The notes: generated by a model from the sequence alone, not told the origin. A stretch of DNA of 64,000 nt from DATAQC01 sp039649175 (GCA_039649175.1 JBBWZS010000110.1:47337-111336), one strand, 5' to 3'; shown: positions 34,645 through 43,793, counted from the first letter of the stretch. Made by a program: numbers and translations.

Positions 34645-37600
34645 GTGCCCTTCGGACCCATCGACAGCCAGGCCGACTTCGTCGCCCTGGAAGAGCGCGT
34701 CCTGGCCCGCTGGCGGGCGTCGGGACTGGCGGCGGCGGTGGCCGCCTCGCGGGCCGGTGGGCCGCCCTGGGTGTTCTACGAGGGGCCGCCGACGGCCAAT
34801 GGCCGCCCTGGCCTCCACCACGTATGGGCACGGGCGTTCAAGGACGTGTTCCCCCGGTTTCGCACCATGTCCGGGTTCGATGTCCCCCGCAAAGGGGGGT
34901 GGGACTGCCACGGGTTACCCGTCGAGATCGAGGTCGAAAAGGAGCTGGGATTCACCCGCAAGGGCCAGATCGAGGACTATGGCATCGGCCGATTCAACCA
35001 GCGCTGCCGGGAATCGGTCCGTCGCTATGTGCAGGACTGGGCCGCCCTCACCGAGCGCTCCGGCGTGTGGATCGACACCGACGACGCCTACTGGACGCTG
35101 TCCGACGACTATGTCGAGTCGGTGTGGTGGCTGGTCAAGCGCCTGCACGACGAGGGCCTGCTCTACGAGGGCCACCGGGTCAGCCCCTACTGCCCCCGCT
35201 GCGGCACCGCCCTGTCGTCCCACGAGCTGGGCCAGCCGGGCGCCTATCGCGACGTCACCGATGCCTCCGCCTACGTGCGCTTCCCGCTCACCGACGCCGA
35301 CGCCGACCTGGCGGTGTGGACGACCACCCCGTGGACCCTGGTGTCCAACGTGGCTGCCGCGGTGGGGCCCGACGTGGACTACGTGCAGGTCGCCGACCCC
35401 GCCGGGGGCCGCGACCTGATCCTGGCGGCGGAGCGGGTGGCCGACGTGGTGGGCGAGGGCACCGAGGTGCGGGCGCGGTTCACGGGCACCGAGCTGAGCG
35501 GGCGCCGCTACCGGCGCCCCTTCGAGCTGGTCGACGTGGACGATCGGGCCCAGCGGGTGGTGACGGCCGCCTTCGTGGCCACCGACGAGGGCACCGGCAT
35601 CGTGCACCTCGCCCCCGCCTTCGGGGCCGACGACATGGACGCCGCCCGCGAATGGGACCTGCCGGTGGTGAACCCCGTGGTCGCCGACGGCACCTTCGAC
35701 GAACGCATCACCCCCTGGGCCGGGCGCCCGGTGAAGGAGACCGACAAGGAGGTCATCGCCGACTTGGCCTCCCGGGGGCTGCTCCTGAAGGAGGAGCCCT
35801 ACCTGCACGCCTACCCCCACTGCTGGCGTTGCGGCACGGCCCTGCTCTATTGGGCCAAGACCTCGTGGTTCGTGCGCACGTCGAAGCGGCGCGCCGACCT
35901 GCTGCGCGAGAACGAGCGGGTCAACTGGTTCCCCGACCACATCAAGCACGGGCGCTTCGGCGACTGGTTGGAGAACAACGTCGACTGGGCCCTGTCGCGC
36001 GACCGCTACTGGGGCACGCCCCTTCCCATCTGGCGGTGCGACGCCGGCCACGACACCTGTGTGGGCTCGGCCGCCGAGCTGGGCCGCCTGGCCGGCCACG
36101 ACCTCGACCCCGTCGACCTGCACCGTCCCGCCGTCGACGAGGTGGAGATCGCCTGCCCCACGCCGGGGTGCTCGTCGGTCGGCCGGCGCCTGTCACCGGT
36201 GCTCGACGCCTGGTTCGACTCGGGCTCCATGCCGTCGGCCCAGCACCACTTCCCGTTCGCCGGCCCCCGCGAGGACGGCAGCCCCGACACGCCGCAGCTC
36301 TTCCCCGCCGACTTCATCTGCGAGGCCATCGACCAGACGCGCGGCTGGTTCTACTCGCTGCTCGCCGTCAACACGCTGGTGTTCGACAGCACCCCGTTCC
36401 GCAACGTGGTGTGCCTGGCCCACATCGTCGACGCCGACGGCCAGAAGATGTCCAAGAGCAAGGGCAACGTCATCGACCCGTGGGATGTCATCGCCGCCCA
36501 CGGAGCCGATGCCCTGCGCTGGTACTTCTTCTCGGCGGGGTCGCCGTGGACCAGCCGTCGGGTCTACGAGGACGGCATCCGCGAGGCGGCCCGCCGCACC
36601 CTCGTCACCCTGTGGAACGTCTTCTCCTTCTTCGCCACCTACGCCGACATCGACGGGTGGACCCCTCCGCCCTCGGAGGCGGCGGAGGCGGCGTCGGCAC
36701 CGGCGCCGGCCGAGCACCTGCTCGACCGCTGGGTGCTGGCCCGGTTGGACGCCACCGTGCAGTCGGTCACCGACTCCATGAACGGCTTCGACGCCCTGGG
36801 CGCCACCACCTCCGTCGCCGAGTTCGTCGACGACCTGTCGAACTGGTACGTCCGGCGGTCACGGCCGCGCTTTTGGGGTGCGGCGGCCGACGGCGGGTCG
36901 GCCCACGCCACCTTGCACCGGTGCCTGGTCACCACAGCGCAGCTCCTGGCCCCCTTCTGCCCCTTCCTCGCCGACGAGCTGTACGTGGCCCTGACCGGTG
37001 AGGAATCGGTGCACCTCACCGACTGGCCCGAAGCCTGCCCGGCGTCCTCGTCGGGCACGGGGGCAGCCGTCATCGAGCAGATGGCGGCGGCACGGCGCCT
37101 GGTGGGACTGGGGCGGGCGGCGCGCAGCGAGGCCCGGGCCCGGGTGCGCCAACCACTGCGCCGGGCGATGCTGCTGCATCCCGGCATCGATCTCGACGAC
37201 GAGGTGCGCCGGGAGATCGCGGAGGAGCTCAACGTCAAGGCGCTCGAGGAGGTCTCGTCGCTGGCCGAGCTCATGACCTGGCAGGTGGTCCCCAACTTCC
37301 GCGCCCTCGGGCCCCGTCTCGGGGCCCGGGTGAACGAGGTCAAGGCCGCCCTGGCCGGCGCCGACGGGGCCGAGGTGCGCCGGCAGCTGGAGACGCAGGG
37401 CTGGGTCGAGGTGGCCGGTGAACGCCTGGGTCCCGACGACGTGGAGGTCCGTGCCGGCCACCACGAGGAGCTGGCCCTGGCCCAGGACGGCGGGTGGGCC
37501 GTCGCCCTCGACCTCGAGCTCGACGACGACCTGGAGCGGGAGGGGACGGCGAGGGAGCTCATCCGGGGGCTCAACGACCTGCGCAAACGGATGGACCTGG

Positions 37601-37791
37601 CTCTGACCGACCGGGTCGCCGTCCGCATCGCCTCGGCCGGGCCCCGGGTCACCGCCGCCGTCGAGGCCCACGGCGAGTGGGTGGCCGCCGAGGTCCTCGC
37701 CACCATCCTGGTCCTCGGTGACGCCGATGGCGGTTACGACCTCGACGTCGACGGCGAGCCCCTCGTCGTGGGCCTGCGCGTGACTGGCTGA
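34645..37791 (+). CDS. ileS: Isoleucyl-tRNA synthetase
   Basis: A 1048-residue class I synthetase. The ATP site appears as PPTANGRPGLHHVWARAFKD, where LHHV (residues 57-60) stands for the usual HIGH box, as in mycobacterial, eukaryote-like IleS. KMSKSKGN is at residues 601-608. The editing domain and Zn-like CPRC and CWRC motifs are present. WDCHGLPVEIEVEKELG is a clear IleS signature. This eukaryote-like type is associated elsewhere with low mupirocin sensitivity, but this was not tested. The GTG start agrees with the TATCGT box. It is opposite to the flanking dcw cluster. Confidence 0.95.
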   Translation: MPFGPIDSQADFVALEERVLARWRASGLAAAVAASRAGGPPWVFYEGPPTANGRPGLHHVWARAFKDVFPRFRTMSGFDVPRKGGWDCHGLPVEIEVEKELGFTRKGQIEDYGIGRFNQRCRESVRRYVQDWAALTERSGVWIDTDDAYWTLSDDYVESVWWLVKRLHDEGLLYEGHRVSPYCPRCGTALSSHELGQPGAYRDVTDASAYVRFPLTDADADLAVWTTTPWTLVSNVAAAVGPDVDYVQVADPAGGRDLILAAERVADVVGEGTEVRARFTGTELSGRRYRRPFELVDVDDRAQRVVTAAFVATDEGTGIVHLAPAFGADDMDAAREWDLPVVNPVVADGTFDERITPWAGRPVKETDKEVIADLASRGLLLKEEPYLHAYPHCWRCGTALLYWAKTSWFVRTSKRRADLLRENERVNWFPDHIKHGRFGDWLENNVDWALSRDRYWGTPLPIWRCDAGHDTCVGSAAELGRLAGHDLDPVDLHRPAVDEVEIACPTPGCSSVGRRLSPVLDAWFDSGSMPSAQHHFPFAGPREDGSPDTPQLFPADFICEAIDQTRGWFYSLLAVNTLVFDSTPFRNVVCLAHIVDADGQKMSKSKGNVIDPWDVIAAHGADALRWYFFSAGSPWTSRRVYEDGIREAARRTLVTLWNVFSFFATYADIDGWTPPPSEAAEAASAPAPAEHLLDRWVLARLDATVQSVTDSMNGFDALGATTSVAEFVDDLSNWYVRRSRPRFWGAAADGGSAHATLHRCLVTTAQLLAPFCPFLADELYVALTGEESVHLTDWPEACPASSSGTGAAVIEQMAAARRLVGLGRAARSEARARVRQPLRRAMLLHPGIDLDDEVRREIAEELNVKALEEVSSLAELMTWQVVPNFRALGPRLGARVNEVKAALAGADGAEVRRQLETQGWVEVAGERLGPDDVEVRAGHHEELALAQDGGWAVALDLELDDDLEREGTARELIRGLNDLRKRMDLALTDRVAVRIASAGPRVTAAVEAHGEWVAAEVLATILVLGDADGGYDLDVDGEPLVVGLRVTG

Positions 37792-37797
37792 ATTGCC

Positions 37798-37812
37798 GGC
37801 GGCTTCGCCGCC
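37798..37812 (+). terminator. Hairpin after ileS
   Basis: GGCGGC-TTC-GCCGCC lies 7 bp after the ileS stop. A near copy (GCGGC-TTC-GCCGC, 37883-37895) lies just beyond the stop of the convergent gene at 37904. The two form a facing pair of stems in a 112-bp gap with no gene. Confidence 0.55.
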
Positions 37813-37903
37813 CGGGCGGGGCCCCTCCCCCGCCCTCCTCCGAGCGGCGGGGCCCCAACCCCACCGCCGGCCGTCATGGGCGGCGGCTTCGCCGCTGGCG
37901 GGC

Positions 37904-39214
37904 TCAGCGCTTGCGGGGTGCCGCCTTCTTGGCGGGGGTGACCTTGGCGGCGCCGGCCCTGGCCTCGGACACGGCCTTGCGTGTGGAGGCCGTTGCCTTC
38001 TTGGTGGCCCCCGGGGCCTTCCTGGCCGGGGCGGCGGCGGGAGCAGGGGCGGCGGCCTTCCTGGTCGCCACCTTCCTGGGCGCCGGGGCCGGCGCCCTCT
38101 CGGCCGGGACCGCGGTGGCCGCCTTGGAGGGACGGCCCCGCTTGGCGGGCGCCGCCGCCGGTGCCGGGGCAGGGGCGGCCTTGGCCGTCCTGGGCCGCTT
38201 GGACGCCGGCGGCCTGGTGGGCTCGGCCATCTCGATGGTCGCGTCGGCGGGGGTCGTCCGGGTCGACTTCCGCGCCGTCGATGCCGACCGTCGCCGCACC
38301 GGCGGCGCCACGACCGGCGCAGGCTCCTCGGGCGCCTCCTCGATCAGGCGGTCGATGCGGTTGAGCACCATGGCCCGCCGCAAACCGTCCTCCTCCCGGC
38401 GCCTCACCAGGTGCAGCTCGGACACGCTGAGGTCGGGCAGCCGGCCCAGGACCTCGAGAGCCCGGAGGTCGTCGAAATCGGGGATGGGGAACTCGCCGAC
38501 CCCGGCGCGCACGGGCGGTCGGTCGTCGACGGGGCTCTCCATCACGTCGGGCTCCATGGGCTCCGAGGGCAGCGGCGGCTCCGGCGCCGGCTCGGGCTCG
38601 CCCTCCCAGCCCTCGTCGCCGGCGTCCCAAGCGGCCTCGCGGCTCTGCTTCTCGGACCCGACGCGCTTGAGGATCATGGCCCGGTTCTTGCCGGCCCGCT
38701 CCCGCTCCTCGACAGCGTCGAGCTGGTCGTCGCTCAGGGCCGACAGCATGGGGAGGATCTCGGTGGCCCGCAGGCTGTCGTAATCGTGGATGGGGAAGTC
38801 GTCGTCGGGGGCGGCGTCGTCGACGTCCACCCGGTCGATGGACTCAGTTGCGTCGGCACGCTCGGCCACGGCCACCTGCCCGGTGGCGAGGGCGCCCGCT
38901 GACACCGGCTCAGCAGTGGGCGACGGGAGCGGGGCGGCGGGACGATCGGGCTGCACCCACGAGTCCGGCGGCGTGGGGGCTGGCTCGTCGCGACGCATGG
39001 TGCCGATGGCGCCCTCGGCCACTCGACGCCCGGCACTGGGGCCGCTCGCCGTCCGCGGCTCGGGCCGGCCCCGGAGCACGGCGGTGGCCAGCACGATGCC
39101 GGCCAGCACCGAGCAGGCGATGGAGACGTAGATGATCCCGAGACCGGACTGCAGCAACCCGATCACGAGCGTGATGGCCGCCACTACCACGAGAACAAAG
39201 CTCACTAGGACCAC
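37904..39214 (-). CDS. Membrane protein with two internal repeats and a histone-H1-like, AT-hook tail
   Basis: A 436-residue protein with no name. Two membrane helices (about residues 2-20 and 25-47) are followed by a long Pro/Glu-rich region. Two similar repeats appear at about 140-184 (FPIHDYDSLRATEILPMLSA) and 242-287 (FPIPDFDDLRALEVLGRLPD), each a probable helical bundle ending in an Arg/Lys-rich helix. The last 130 residues are Ala/Pro/Lys-rich like histone H1, with an AT-hook-like KRGRPSK (358-364). It would be a membrane-tethered, DNA-binding-capable protein. It occupies the usual divIVA site between yggT and ileS. The GTG start is one of several close codons. Confidence 0.78.
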   Translation of the reverse strand: MVLVSFVLVVVAAITLVIGLLQSGLGIIYVSIACSVLAGIVLATAVLRGRPEPRTASGPSAGRRVAEGAIGTMRRDEPAPTPPDSWVQPDRPAAPLPSPTAEPVSAGALATGQVAVAERADATESIDRVDVDDAAPDDDFPIHDYDSLRATEILPMLSALSDDQLDAVEERERAGKNRAMILKRVGSEKQSREAAWDAGDEGWEGEPEPAPEPPLPSEPMEPDVMESPVDDRPPVRAGVGEFPIPDFDDLRALEVLGRLPDLSVSELHLVRRREEDGLRRAMVLNRIDRLIEEAPEEPAPVVAPPVRRRSASTARKSTRTTPADATIEMAEPTRPPASKRPRTAKAAPAPAPAAAPAKRGRPSKAATAVPAERAPAPAPRKVATRKAAAPAPAAAPARKAPGATKKATASTRKAVSEARAGAAKVTPAKKAAPRKR

Positions 39215-39341
39215 AAGGTCACCATCCCATCAGTCGAACGCGCACTGCGGAGCCCCTGGTGGGGGCGAGAAATATCGGCCATCGGTGGATGCTATCCCGA
39301 CCGTCGACGGGGCCGACGACCCCTCACGCCCGCAGCGGGGC

Positions 39342-39593
39342 TCAACAGATGACGCTGCGCAGCAACGAGACGACGAGGATCACGATGAGCGGCGAGAAGT
39401 CGAAGCCCATCCCACCCATGCCCATCGGTGGGATCACCCGGCGGATCGGGCCGAGCACCGGCTCGGTGACGGCGTACAGGAACCCGAAGACCGACGCCAT
39501 CACCGATCCCGATTCGATCGGGAACCAGGAGAGGATGATCCGCCCGAAGAGAAGGATCAGGTAGGCGTCGAGCAGCCGGCAGACAATGACCAC
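39342..39593 (-). CDS. yggT: YggT-family membrane protein
   Basis: An 83-residue protein with two hydrophobic segments (MVIVCRLLDAYLILLFGRII and FDFSPLIVILVVSLLRSVIC) around LYAVTEPVLGPIRRVIPP. This matches the YggT/CcmK-like family that commonly follows sepF in division clusters. The GTG start lies 3 bp after the sepF stop codon. The family's function is not established, though division or membrane protein roles are suspected. It is the last recognisable dcw member before the H1-like gene. Confidence 0.88.
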   Translation of the reverse strand: MVIVCRLLDAYLILLFGRIILSWFPIESGSVMASVFGFLYAVTEPVLGPIRRVIPPMGMGGMGFDFSPLIVILVVSLLRSVIC

Positions 39594-39596
39594 AGA

Positions 39597-40142
39597 TCAG
39601 GCGCGGTAGAGACCGCGCTCCTGCAGGCGCCTCTTCTCCTCGGCGGGAACCTCCACGTTGGACGGCGTGAGCAGGAAGACCTGTTCGGCGACCCGCTCCA
39701 TCTGGCCCCCCAGGCCGTAGGTGAGGCCGCTGGCGAAGTCGATCAGGCGCCTGGACAGGTCGCGGTTGACGCCCTGGAGGTTCAAGATGACGGGCTGGTT
39801 GGCCTTGAGCTTGTCGCCGATCTCCTGGGCGTCGTTGAACCCGCCGGGCGCGACTACGTGCACCTTCGGGTGCTGGGTGGTCACGATGGGGCGGACCACG
39901 GCCGGACGCTGGATGGTGATTCCTCCCGTTTCGGGCTCGCGCGGCAAGGTTCGTACTCCCCCGACGGACGGTTCGGGCTCGAAGACAGGGTCGGGGGGCG
40001 CCTGGCGCACGGCCGCCGGCTGGCGCCGGGGGGCGGCGACGGGCTGCGGCGGCGCGATTTCGTCATAGGGCTCGTAGTCCTCGTACTCCTCGTCGTCGAC
40101 GAGGCCGAGGTAGACCATCGTTCGTCGCCAAATCGATGCCAT
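39597..40142 (-). CDS. sepF: SepF cell division protein
   Basis: A 181-residue SepF. The N-terminal MASIWRRTMVYLGLVDD is the membrane-binding amphipathic helix. A flexible acidic and Pro-rich linker follows to about residue 80. The C-terminal globular domain (QEIGDKLKANQPVILNLQGV, RRLIDFASGLTYGLGG) polymerises and binds the FtsZ C-terminal tail. FtsZ lies three genes upstream in the same run. SepF is the main FtsZ membrane anchor in actinobacteria, which lack FtsA. No FtsA is found here. Confidence 0.95.
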   Translation of the reverse strand: MASIWRRTMVYLGLVDDEEYEDYEPYDEIAPPQPVAAPRRQPAAVRQAPPDPVFEPEPSVGGVRTLPREPETGGITIQRPAVVRPIVTTQHPKVHVVAPGGFNDAQEIGDKLKANQPVILNLQGVNRDLSRRLIDFASGLTYGLGGQMERVAEQVFLLTPSNVEVPAEEKRRLQERGLYRA

Positions 40143-40169
40143 CTGCGCAGCCCTCCTTGGCTCGGCAGC

Positions 40170-40865
40170 CTATCGTCGCAGGTCGTCGGTGCCATTCCGC
40201 GGACCGAACAGCGCCCGGCCCACCCGAATCATGGTTGCGCCCTCGCCCACAGCGACTTCGAGGTCGTCGGTCATTCCGATGGAACGCTCGGGAAGTCCCA
40301 GGCGCTCGGCCATGGCCACCAGGCCGGCGAACCCCGGCCGGGCCGCCTCGGGAGGCCCGGTGGGGCCGACGGCCATGAGCCCGCGGACGTCGAGCCCCAT
40401 CGCATCCAGGTCCTCGACCAGGCGGGGGGCCTCGGCCGGCGGGCAGCCGTTCTTGGTCGCCTCGCCGGACACGTCGAGTTGGACGAGCACCGACGCCCCC
40501 GGCGACCGCTTGGCGATCTCGCGCCCTGCGGCGAGGCGGTCGACTCCCTGCCACAGGTCGACCACTCCGGCCAGGGTCCGCACCTTGTTGCGCTGGACCC
40601 GGCCGAGGAAGTGCAACCGCACGCCAGCTTCGGGCCCGGCGCGCAGGGCGGCGCCCGTGGCTGCCGCCTCGGCCGCGTAGTTCTCCCCTACATCGGTGAG
40701 GCCGGCGGCCACGGCGGCGGTTGCCGCCTCGGGGCCATGGCCCTTGGTGACAGCCACCACCGTCACCCTGTCGGGCGACCCGCCGGCGGCGCTGATGCGC
40801 TCGCGCACCCGGGCCAGACGGTCGGCCACCGCCACCCCGGTGCACTCCGTCGGGGTCACCGCCAC
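40170..40865 (-). CDS. yggS: PLP homeostasis protein (YggS/PLPBP)
   Basis: A 231-residue alanine-racemase-like barrel that binds pyridoxal phosphate without catalysing a reaction and buffers free PLP. The PLP lysine is in VAVTKGHG, and GENYAAEAAA, LHFLGRVQRNKV and GMTDDLEVAVGEGATMIRVG are the standard motifs. GTG is used as start; a second GTG two codons later would overlap the pgeF stop as GTGA and may be the true start. It sits between pgeF and sepF, as in many Gram-positives. Confidence 0.93.
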   Translation of the reverse strand: MAVTPTECTGVAVADRLARVRERISAAGGSPDRVTVVAVTKGHGPEAATAAVAAGLTDVGENYAAEAAATGAALRAGPEAGVRLHFLGRVQRNKVRTLAGVVDLWQGVDRLAAGREIAKRSPGASVLVQLDVSGEATKNGCPPAEAPRLVEDLDAMGLDVRGLMAVGPTGPPEAARPGFAGLVAMAERLGLPERSIGMTDDLEVAVGEGATMIRVGRALFGPRNGTDDLRR

Positions 40866-41605
40866 ACGACCGTCGCCTGGCGCTGGGGCTCAGCCCGCGC
40901 TCGCCACGAGTACCAACCGGGCGAACAGGCCGTGCACGACCCGTGGTCGTCGACGTCGTTGACTCCGGCACGGGACAGGACCGCCCGCACGCCGGCGGCC
41001 AGGTCGAGGGCGGGGGCGCCGGAAAGGTCCGTCGCCCGCACCTCGGGGCCGACGCGAGCCGCCACCCGTTCGAGGTCGTCGATGCCGAACTCGTAGCACT
41101 CGGGCCGGATGCACGGACCGACCACGGCGGTGATGACGGTCGCGCCCAGGTCGACCATGGCATCGACGGTGCGCTCCAGCACACCGGCCCTGAGCCCCGA
41201 CCATCCGGCGTGGGCCACGCCCAGCACTCCCTCGGCGCTGGCCAGCGCCACGGGGGCGCAGTCGGCGGTGAGCACGGCCAGGGCACAGCCCGGGGTGGCG
41301 GTCACCGCCGCGTCAGCCGAGCTCCCGGACCCACCGCCGGGCGTGTCGACCCGGACGACCCCGTCACCGCCCACCTGGCGCAACCACGTCCAGGGCAGAT
41401 CGACGACCCCGCGGCGGCGGACGGCCACGTCGGGCGCCACCTCGTGCACGTAGGCCCCCCCGTGGCCCATGTCGCCCTCGGCGCGGCCGGTGAACCGGAC
41501 CGAGATTCCCCCCGGGAGGTCGACGGTGACGGCGCCGGCGGCGTTGCGCCGTGCCTCCGGCGACGACTGTGCGCCTGCGGCGAACCGTGTCCCTCCGGGC
41601 GACAA
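40856..41605 (-). CDS. pgeF: PgeF peptidoglycan-editing / laccase-domain protein (YfiH)
   Basis: A 249-residue protein of the laccase-domain (DUF152) family. Conserved metal-site motifs are visible: LTADCAPVALAS with its Cys, GVAHAGWSGLRAG with its His, and VGPCIRPECYEFG. Members act as multi-substrate nucleosidases and also remove L-Ser-containing errors from peptidoglycan precursors. The TTG start lies 4 bp after the ftsZ stop, with a weak ribosome site, so coupling to ftsZ is likely. The position after ftsZ fits a cell wall role. Confidence 0.9.
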   Translation of the reverse strand: MSPGGTRFAAGAQSSPEARRNAAGAVTVDLPGGISVRFTGRAEGDMGHGGAYVHEVAPDVAVRRRGVVDLPWTWLRQVGGDGVVRVDTPGGGSGSSADAAVTATPGCALAVLTADCAPVALASAEGVLGVAHAGWSGLRAGVLERTVDAMVDLGATVITAVVGPCIRPECYEFGIDDLERVAARVGPEVRATDLSGAPALDLAAGVRAVLSRAGVNDVDDHGSCTACSPGWYSWRARAEPQRQATVVWR

Positions 41606-41609
41606 GGCC

Positions 41610-42725
41610 CTACTTCAGGAACGACGGGACGTCGAAGTCGTCTTCCTCGTCGAGGCCCAGCGGGCTGCCGGGACGGCCGAACAGGTCGTCGTCGGCCTCC
41701 TCGGCGTCGAGGCCCAGCGTGGAGGTCGACCGGCCGCTGTCGGCACCGGCGCTCGACGAGCTCTCCCGAGTGTCGTCCCACCGGTCGAAGCCGGCGGCGA
41801 TCACCGTGACCCGGACCTCGTCGCCCATGGCCTCGTCGATGACCATGCCGGCGATGATGTTGGCGTCGGGATGAGCCACGTCGTGGATGATCTCGGCCGC
41901 CTCGTTCACCTCGAACAGGCCCAGGTCGCTGCCGCCGGAGATGTTGAGCAGGATCCCGCGGGCCCCCTCGATGGACGACTCGAGCAGCGGGCTGGAGATG
42001 GCGGCCCGTGCTGCGTTGAGCGAGCGGCCCTCGCCCGACGCGTAGCCGATGCCCATCAGGGCCGAGCCGGCGTTGCTCATGATCATCTTCACGTCGGCGA
42101 AGTCGGTGTTGATGAGGCCGGGCGTGTTGATGAGGTCGCTGATGCCCTGCACACCCTGGAGGAGGACCTCGTCGGCCATCTTGAAGGCGTTGAGGGCCGA
42201 GGTCTTGTCGTTGGACACCGACAGCAGGCGGTCGTTCGGGATGACGATGAGGGTGTCCACCTTCTCCTTGAGGGTGGCGATGCCCTGCTCGGCCTGCACC
42301 GCCCGGCGGCGTCCCTCGAAGGCGAACGGCCGTGTGACCACCCCGACGGTGAGGGCGCCCAGCGACTTGGCGATCTCGGCCACGACCGGCGCCCCTCCGG
42401 TGCCGGTGCCACCGCCCTTGCCGGCGGTGATGAAGACCATGTCGGATCCCTTGAGGACCTCCTCGATCTCGTCGCGGTGCGCCTCGGCCGCCTGGCGTCC
42501 GACGTCGGGGTCGCTGCCGGCCCCCAACCCCCGCGTCAGCTCGCGGCCGATGTCGAGCTTCACATCGGCGTCGCTCATGAGCAACGCCTGGGCGTCGGTG
42601 TTGACGGCGATGAACTCCACGCCCTTGAGCCCGGCGTCGATCATCCGGTTCACGGCGTTGACACCGCCCCCGCCGATGCCGACCACCTTGATCAGGGCCA
42701 GGTAGTTCTGGGGTGCGCCGATCAT
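41610..42725 (-). CDS. ftsZ: Cell division GTPase FtsZ
   Basis: A 371-residue tubulin homologue that forms the Z ring. The tubulin signature GGGTGTG is at residues 104-110. The T7 loop region and the C-terminal tail DDFDVPSFLK, the docking site for SepF and other partners, are present. The start ATG (MIGAPQNYLALIKVVGIGGG) has GGAGG 8 bp upstream; upstream in-frame starts are not needed. It has its own promoter and a 178-nt leader with a palindrome (below). GTPase residues are intact. Confidence 0.97.
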   Translation of the reverse strand: MIGAPQNYLALIKVVGIGGGGVNAVNRMIDAGLKGVEFIAVNTDAQALLMSDADVKLDIGRELTRGLGAGSDPDVGRQAAEAHRDEIEEVLKGSDMVFITAGKGGGTGTGGAPVVAEIAKSLGALTVGVVTRPFAFEGRRRAVQAEQGIATLKEKVDTLIVIPNDRLLSVSNDKTSALNAFKMADEVLLQGVQGISDLINTPGLINTDFADVKMIMSNAGSALMGIGYASGEGRSLNAARAAISSPLLESSIEGARGILLNISGGSDLGLFEVNEAAEIIHDVAHPDANIIAGMVIDEAMGDEVRVTVIAAGFDRWDDTRESSSSAGADSGRSTSTLGLDAEEADDDLFGRPGSPLGLDEEDDFDVPSFLK

Positions 42726-42871
42726 CGTCTGCCCTCCGTCTTTTCTCATGCCGTCTCTTCTCGTGGCACGGTCGTTCCTCGTCGCCACTGCACGTGGCCT
42801 TGTCCGGTCGAACGCATCGTTCGGTTGGCGCCGTGTATTGGTCGAATGCAACCGAGCCTCCACCTTCACTA

Positions 42872-42895
42872 CAGGTTGACAGTTATGTCACCCTG
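42872..42895. promoter_or_regulatory. 24-bp imperfect palindrome in the ftsZ leader
   Basis: CAGGTTGACA-GTTA-TGTCACCCTG pairs over 9 of 10 positions. It lies 8-31 nt after the predicted ftsZ transcription start, a place suited to a repressor operator or an RNA hairpin. No factor is known. Confidence 0.6.
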
Positions 42896-42909
42896 TCCTT
42901 TGGGTCGAC

Positions 42910-42938
42910 ACTCTAGTGAAGGGCTAGAGCCGAGTCAA
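42910..42938 (-). promoter_or_regulatory. ftsZ promoter
   Basis: TTGACT (-35, 42933-42938), 17-bp spacer, TAGAGT (-10, 42910-42915), both close to consensus. The -35 overlaps the end of ftsQ. Transcription should begin near 42903, giving an independent ftsZ transcript in addition to read-through from the cluster. Confidence 0.75.
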
Positions 42939-43793
42939 TACAGGGCTGGAAGGAATCCGGACATCGAGGGTGGACACCGTCCGCCCGTCGACGGCGCCCA
43001 ACACCGTTCGGGTCGCCTCCAACTTGGCCACGATGTCGTCGCCGCTGCCGAGCCGGACGACGCCCTGGGGCTTGAGGCGCAGCTCCACGCCGGCGGCCGT
43101 GACGGTGACCGTCGCCACGCGCGGCGCCAGTCCGGCGGGGAGGTCGGCGGCCACCTCCAACGCTGTCGAGGCGGCCGCCGCCATCCTGGTCCCGGGGGGG
43201 GCCGCAGGCGGGATCCCGTCGACGATGACGACCCCCGGGGGCGGGGTGGGCACGGGTGCCAGCACCCGCCCGACCCGGTCCACGAGCACCCAGGCGGCGC
43301 CCGCGGCCGCAGCCGGCTCCGTTGCCCCCGATGCCCCCGATGCCGCCGGGGCCGCTCTGACCACCGCGGCAACCGTCCGCTCGACGACCCGCACACGTAC
43401 GGTCGCCGGCCATTCGCGCACGACATGGGCGTGCTCGACCCAGGGCAGCTTCGACACCCGCCGGGCGGCGGCGGCGCCGTCGACGCCGGTCATGGCCCGA
43501 CCGAGGGGGATGGCAGCGGCTCTGCGCACTGCGGCATCACCGCTGCGGGCGGCCCCGTCGACCAGCACCCGGTCCACGTCGAGCAGCGGCGACCGGGTGG
43601 CGCCCCAGGCGGCCAGGACCACGGCCACGACGACCATGGCCGCCACCACCAGGCGCAGGCGGCGGCGGCCGGCCTCACGGGCCACGTCGATCTGGCGACG
43701 CCGGATGCGGGGGTCGATCACCCCGGGTCGGCGGCCAGGCGACCGGGCCGGACGCGTCGGTGCTGGTCGGGACCCTTCCAACGTCGTCCTCAT
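42924..43793 (-). CDS. ftsQ: Divisome protein FtsQ
   Basis: A 289-residue bitopic membrane protein. A basic cytoplasmic tail (residues 1-43, with RRRQIDVAREAGRRRLR) leads to the membrane helix (about 44-63, VVAAMVVVAVVLAAWGA). The POTRA and beta domains follow (LLDVDRVLVDGAARSGD, LPWVEHAHVVREWPATVRVR). FtsQ connects FtsL/FtsB-type proteins with FtsI and FtsW. A 15-residue Ala/Gly/Pro loop interrupts the beta domain. The ATG has an AGG close by. It lies 37 bp after murB. Confidence 0.9.
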   Translation of the reverse strand: MRTTLEGSRPAPTRPARSPGRRPGVIDPRIRRRQIDVAREAGRRRLRLVVAAMVVVAVVLAAWGATRSPLLDVDRVLVDGAARSGDAAVRRAAAIPLGRAMTGVDGAAAARRVSKLPWVEHAHVVREWPATVRVRVVERTVAAVVRAAPAASGASGATEPAAAAGAAWVLVDRVGRVLAPVPTPPPGVVIVDGIPPAAPPGTRMAAAASTALEVAADLPAGLAPRVATVTVTAAGVELRLKPQGVVRLGSGDDIVAKLEATRTVLGAVDGRTVSTLDVRIPSSPVLTRL

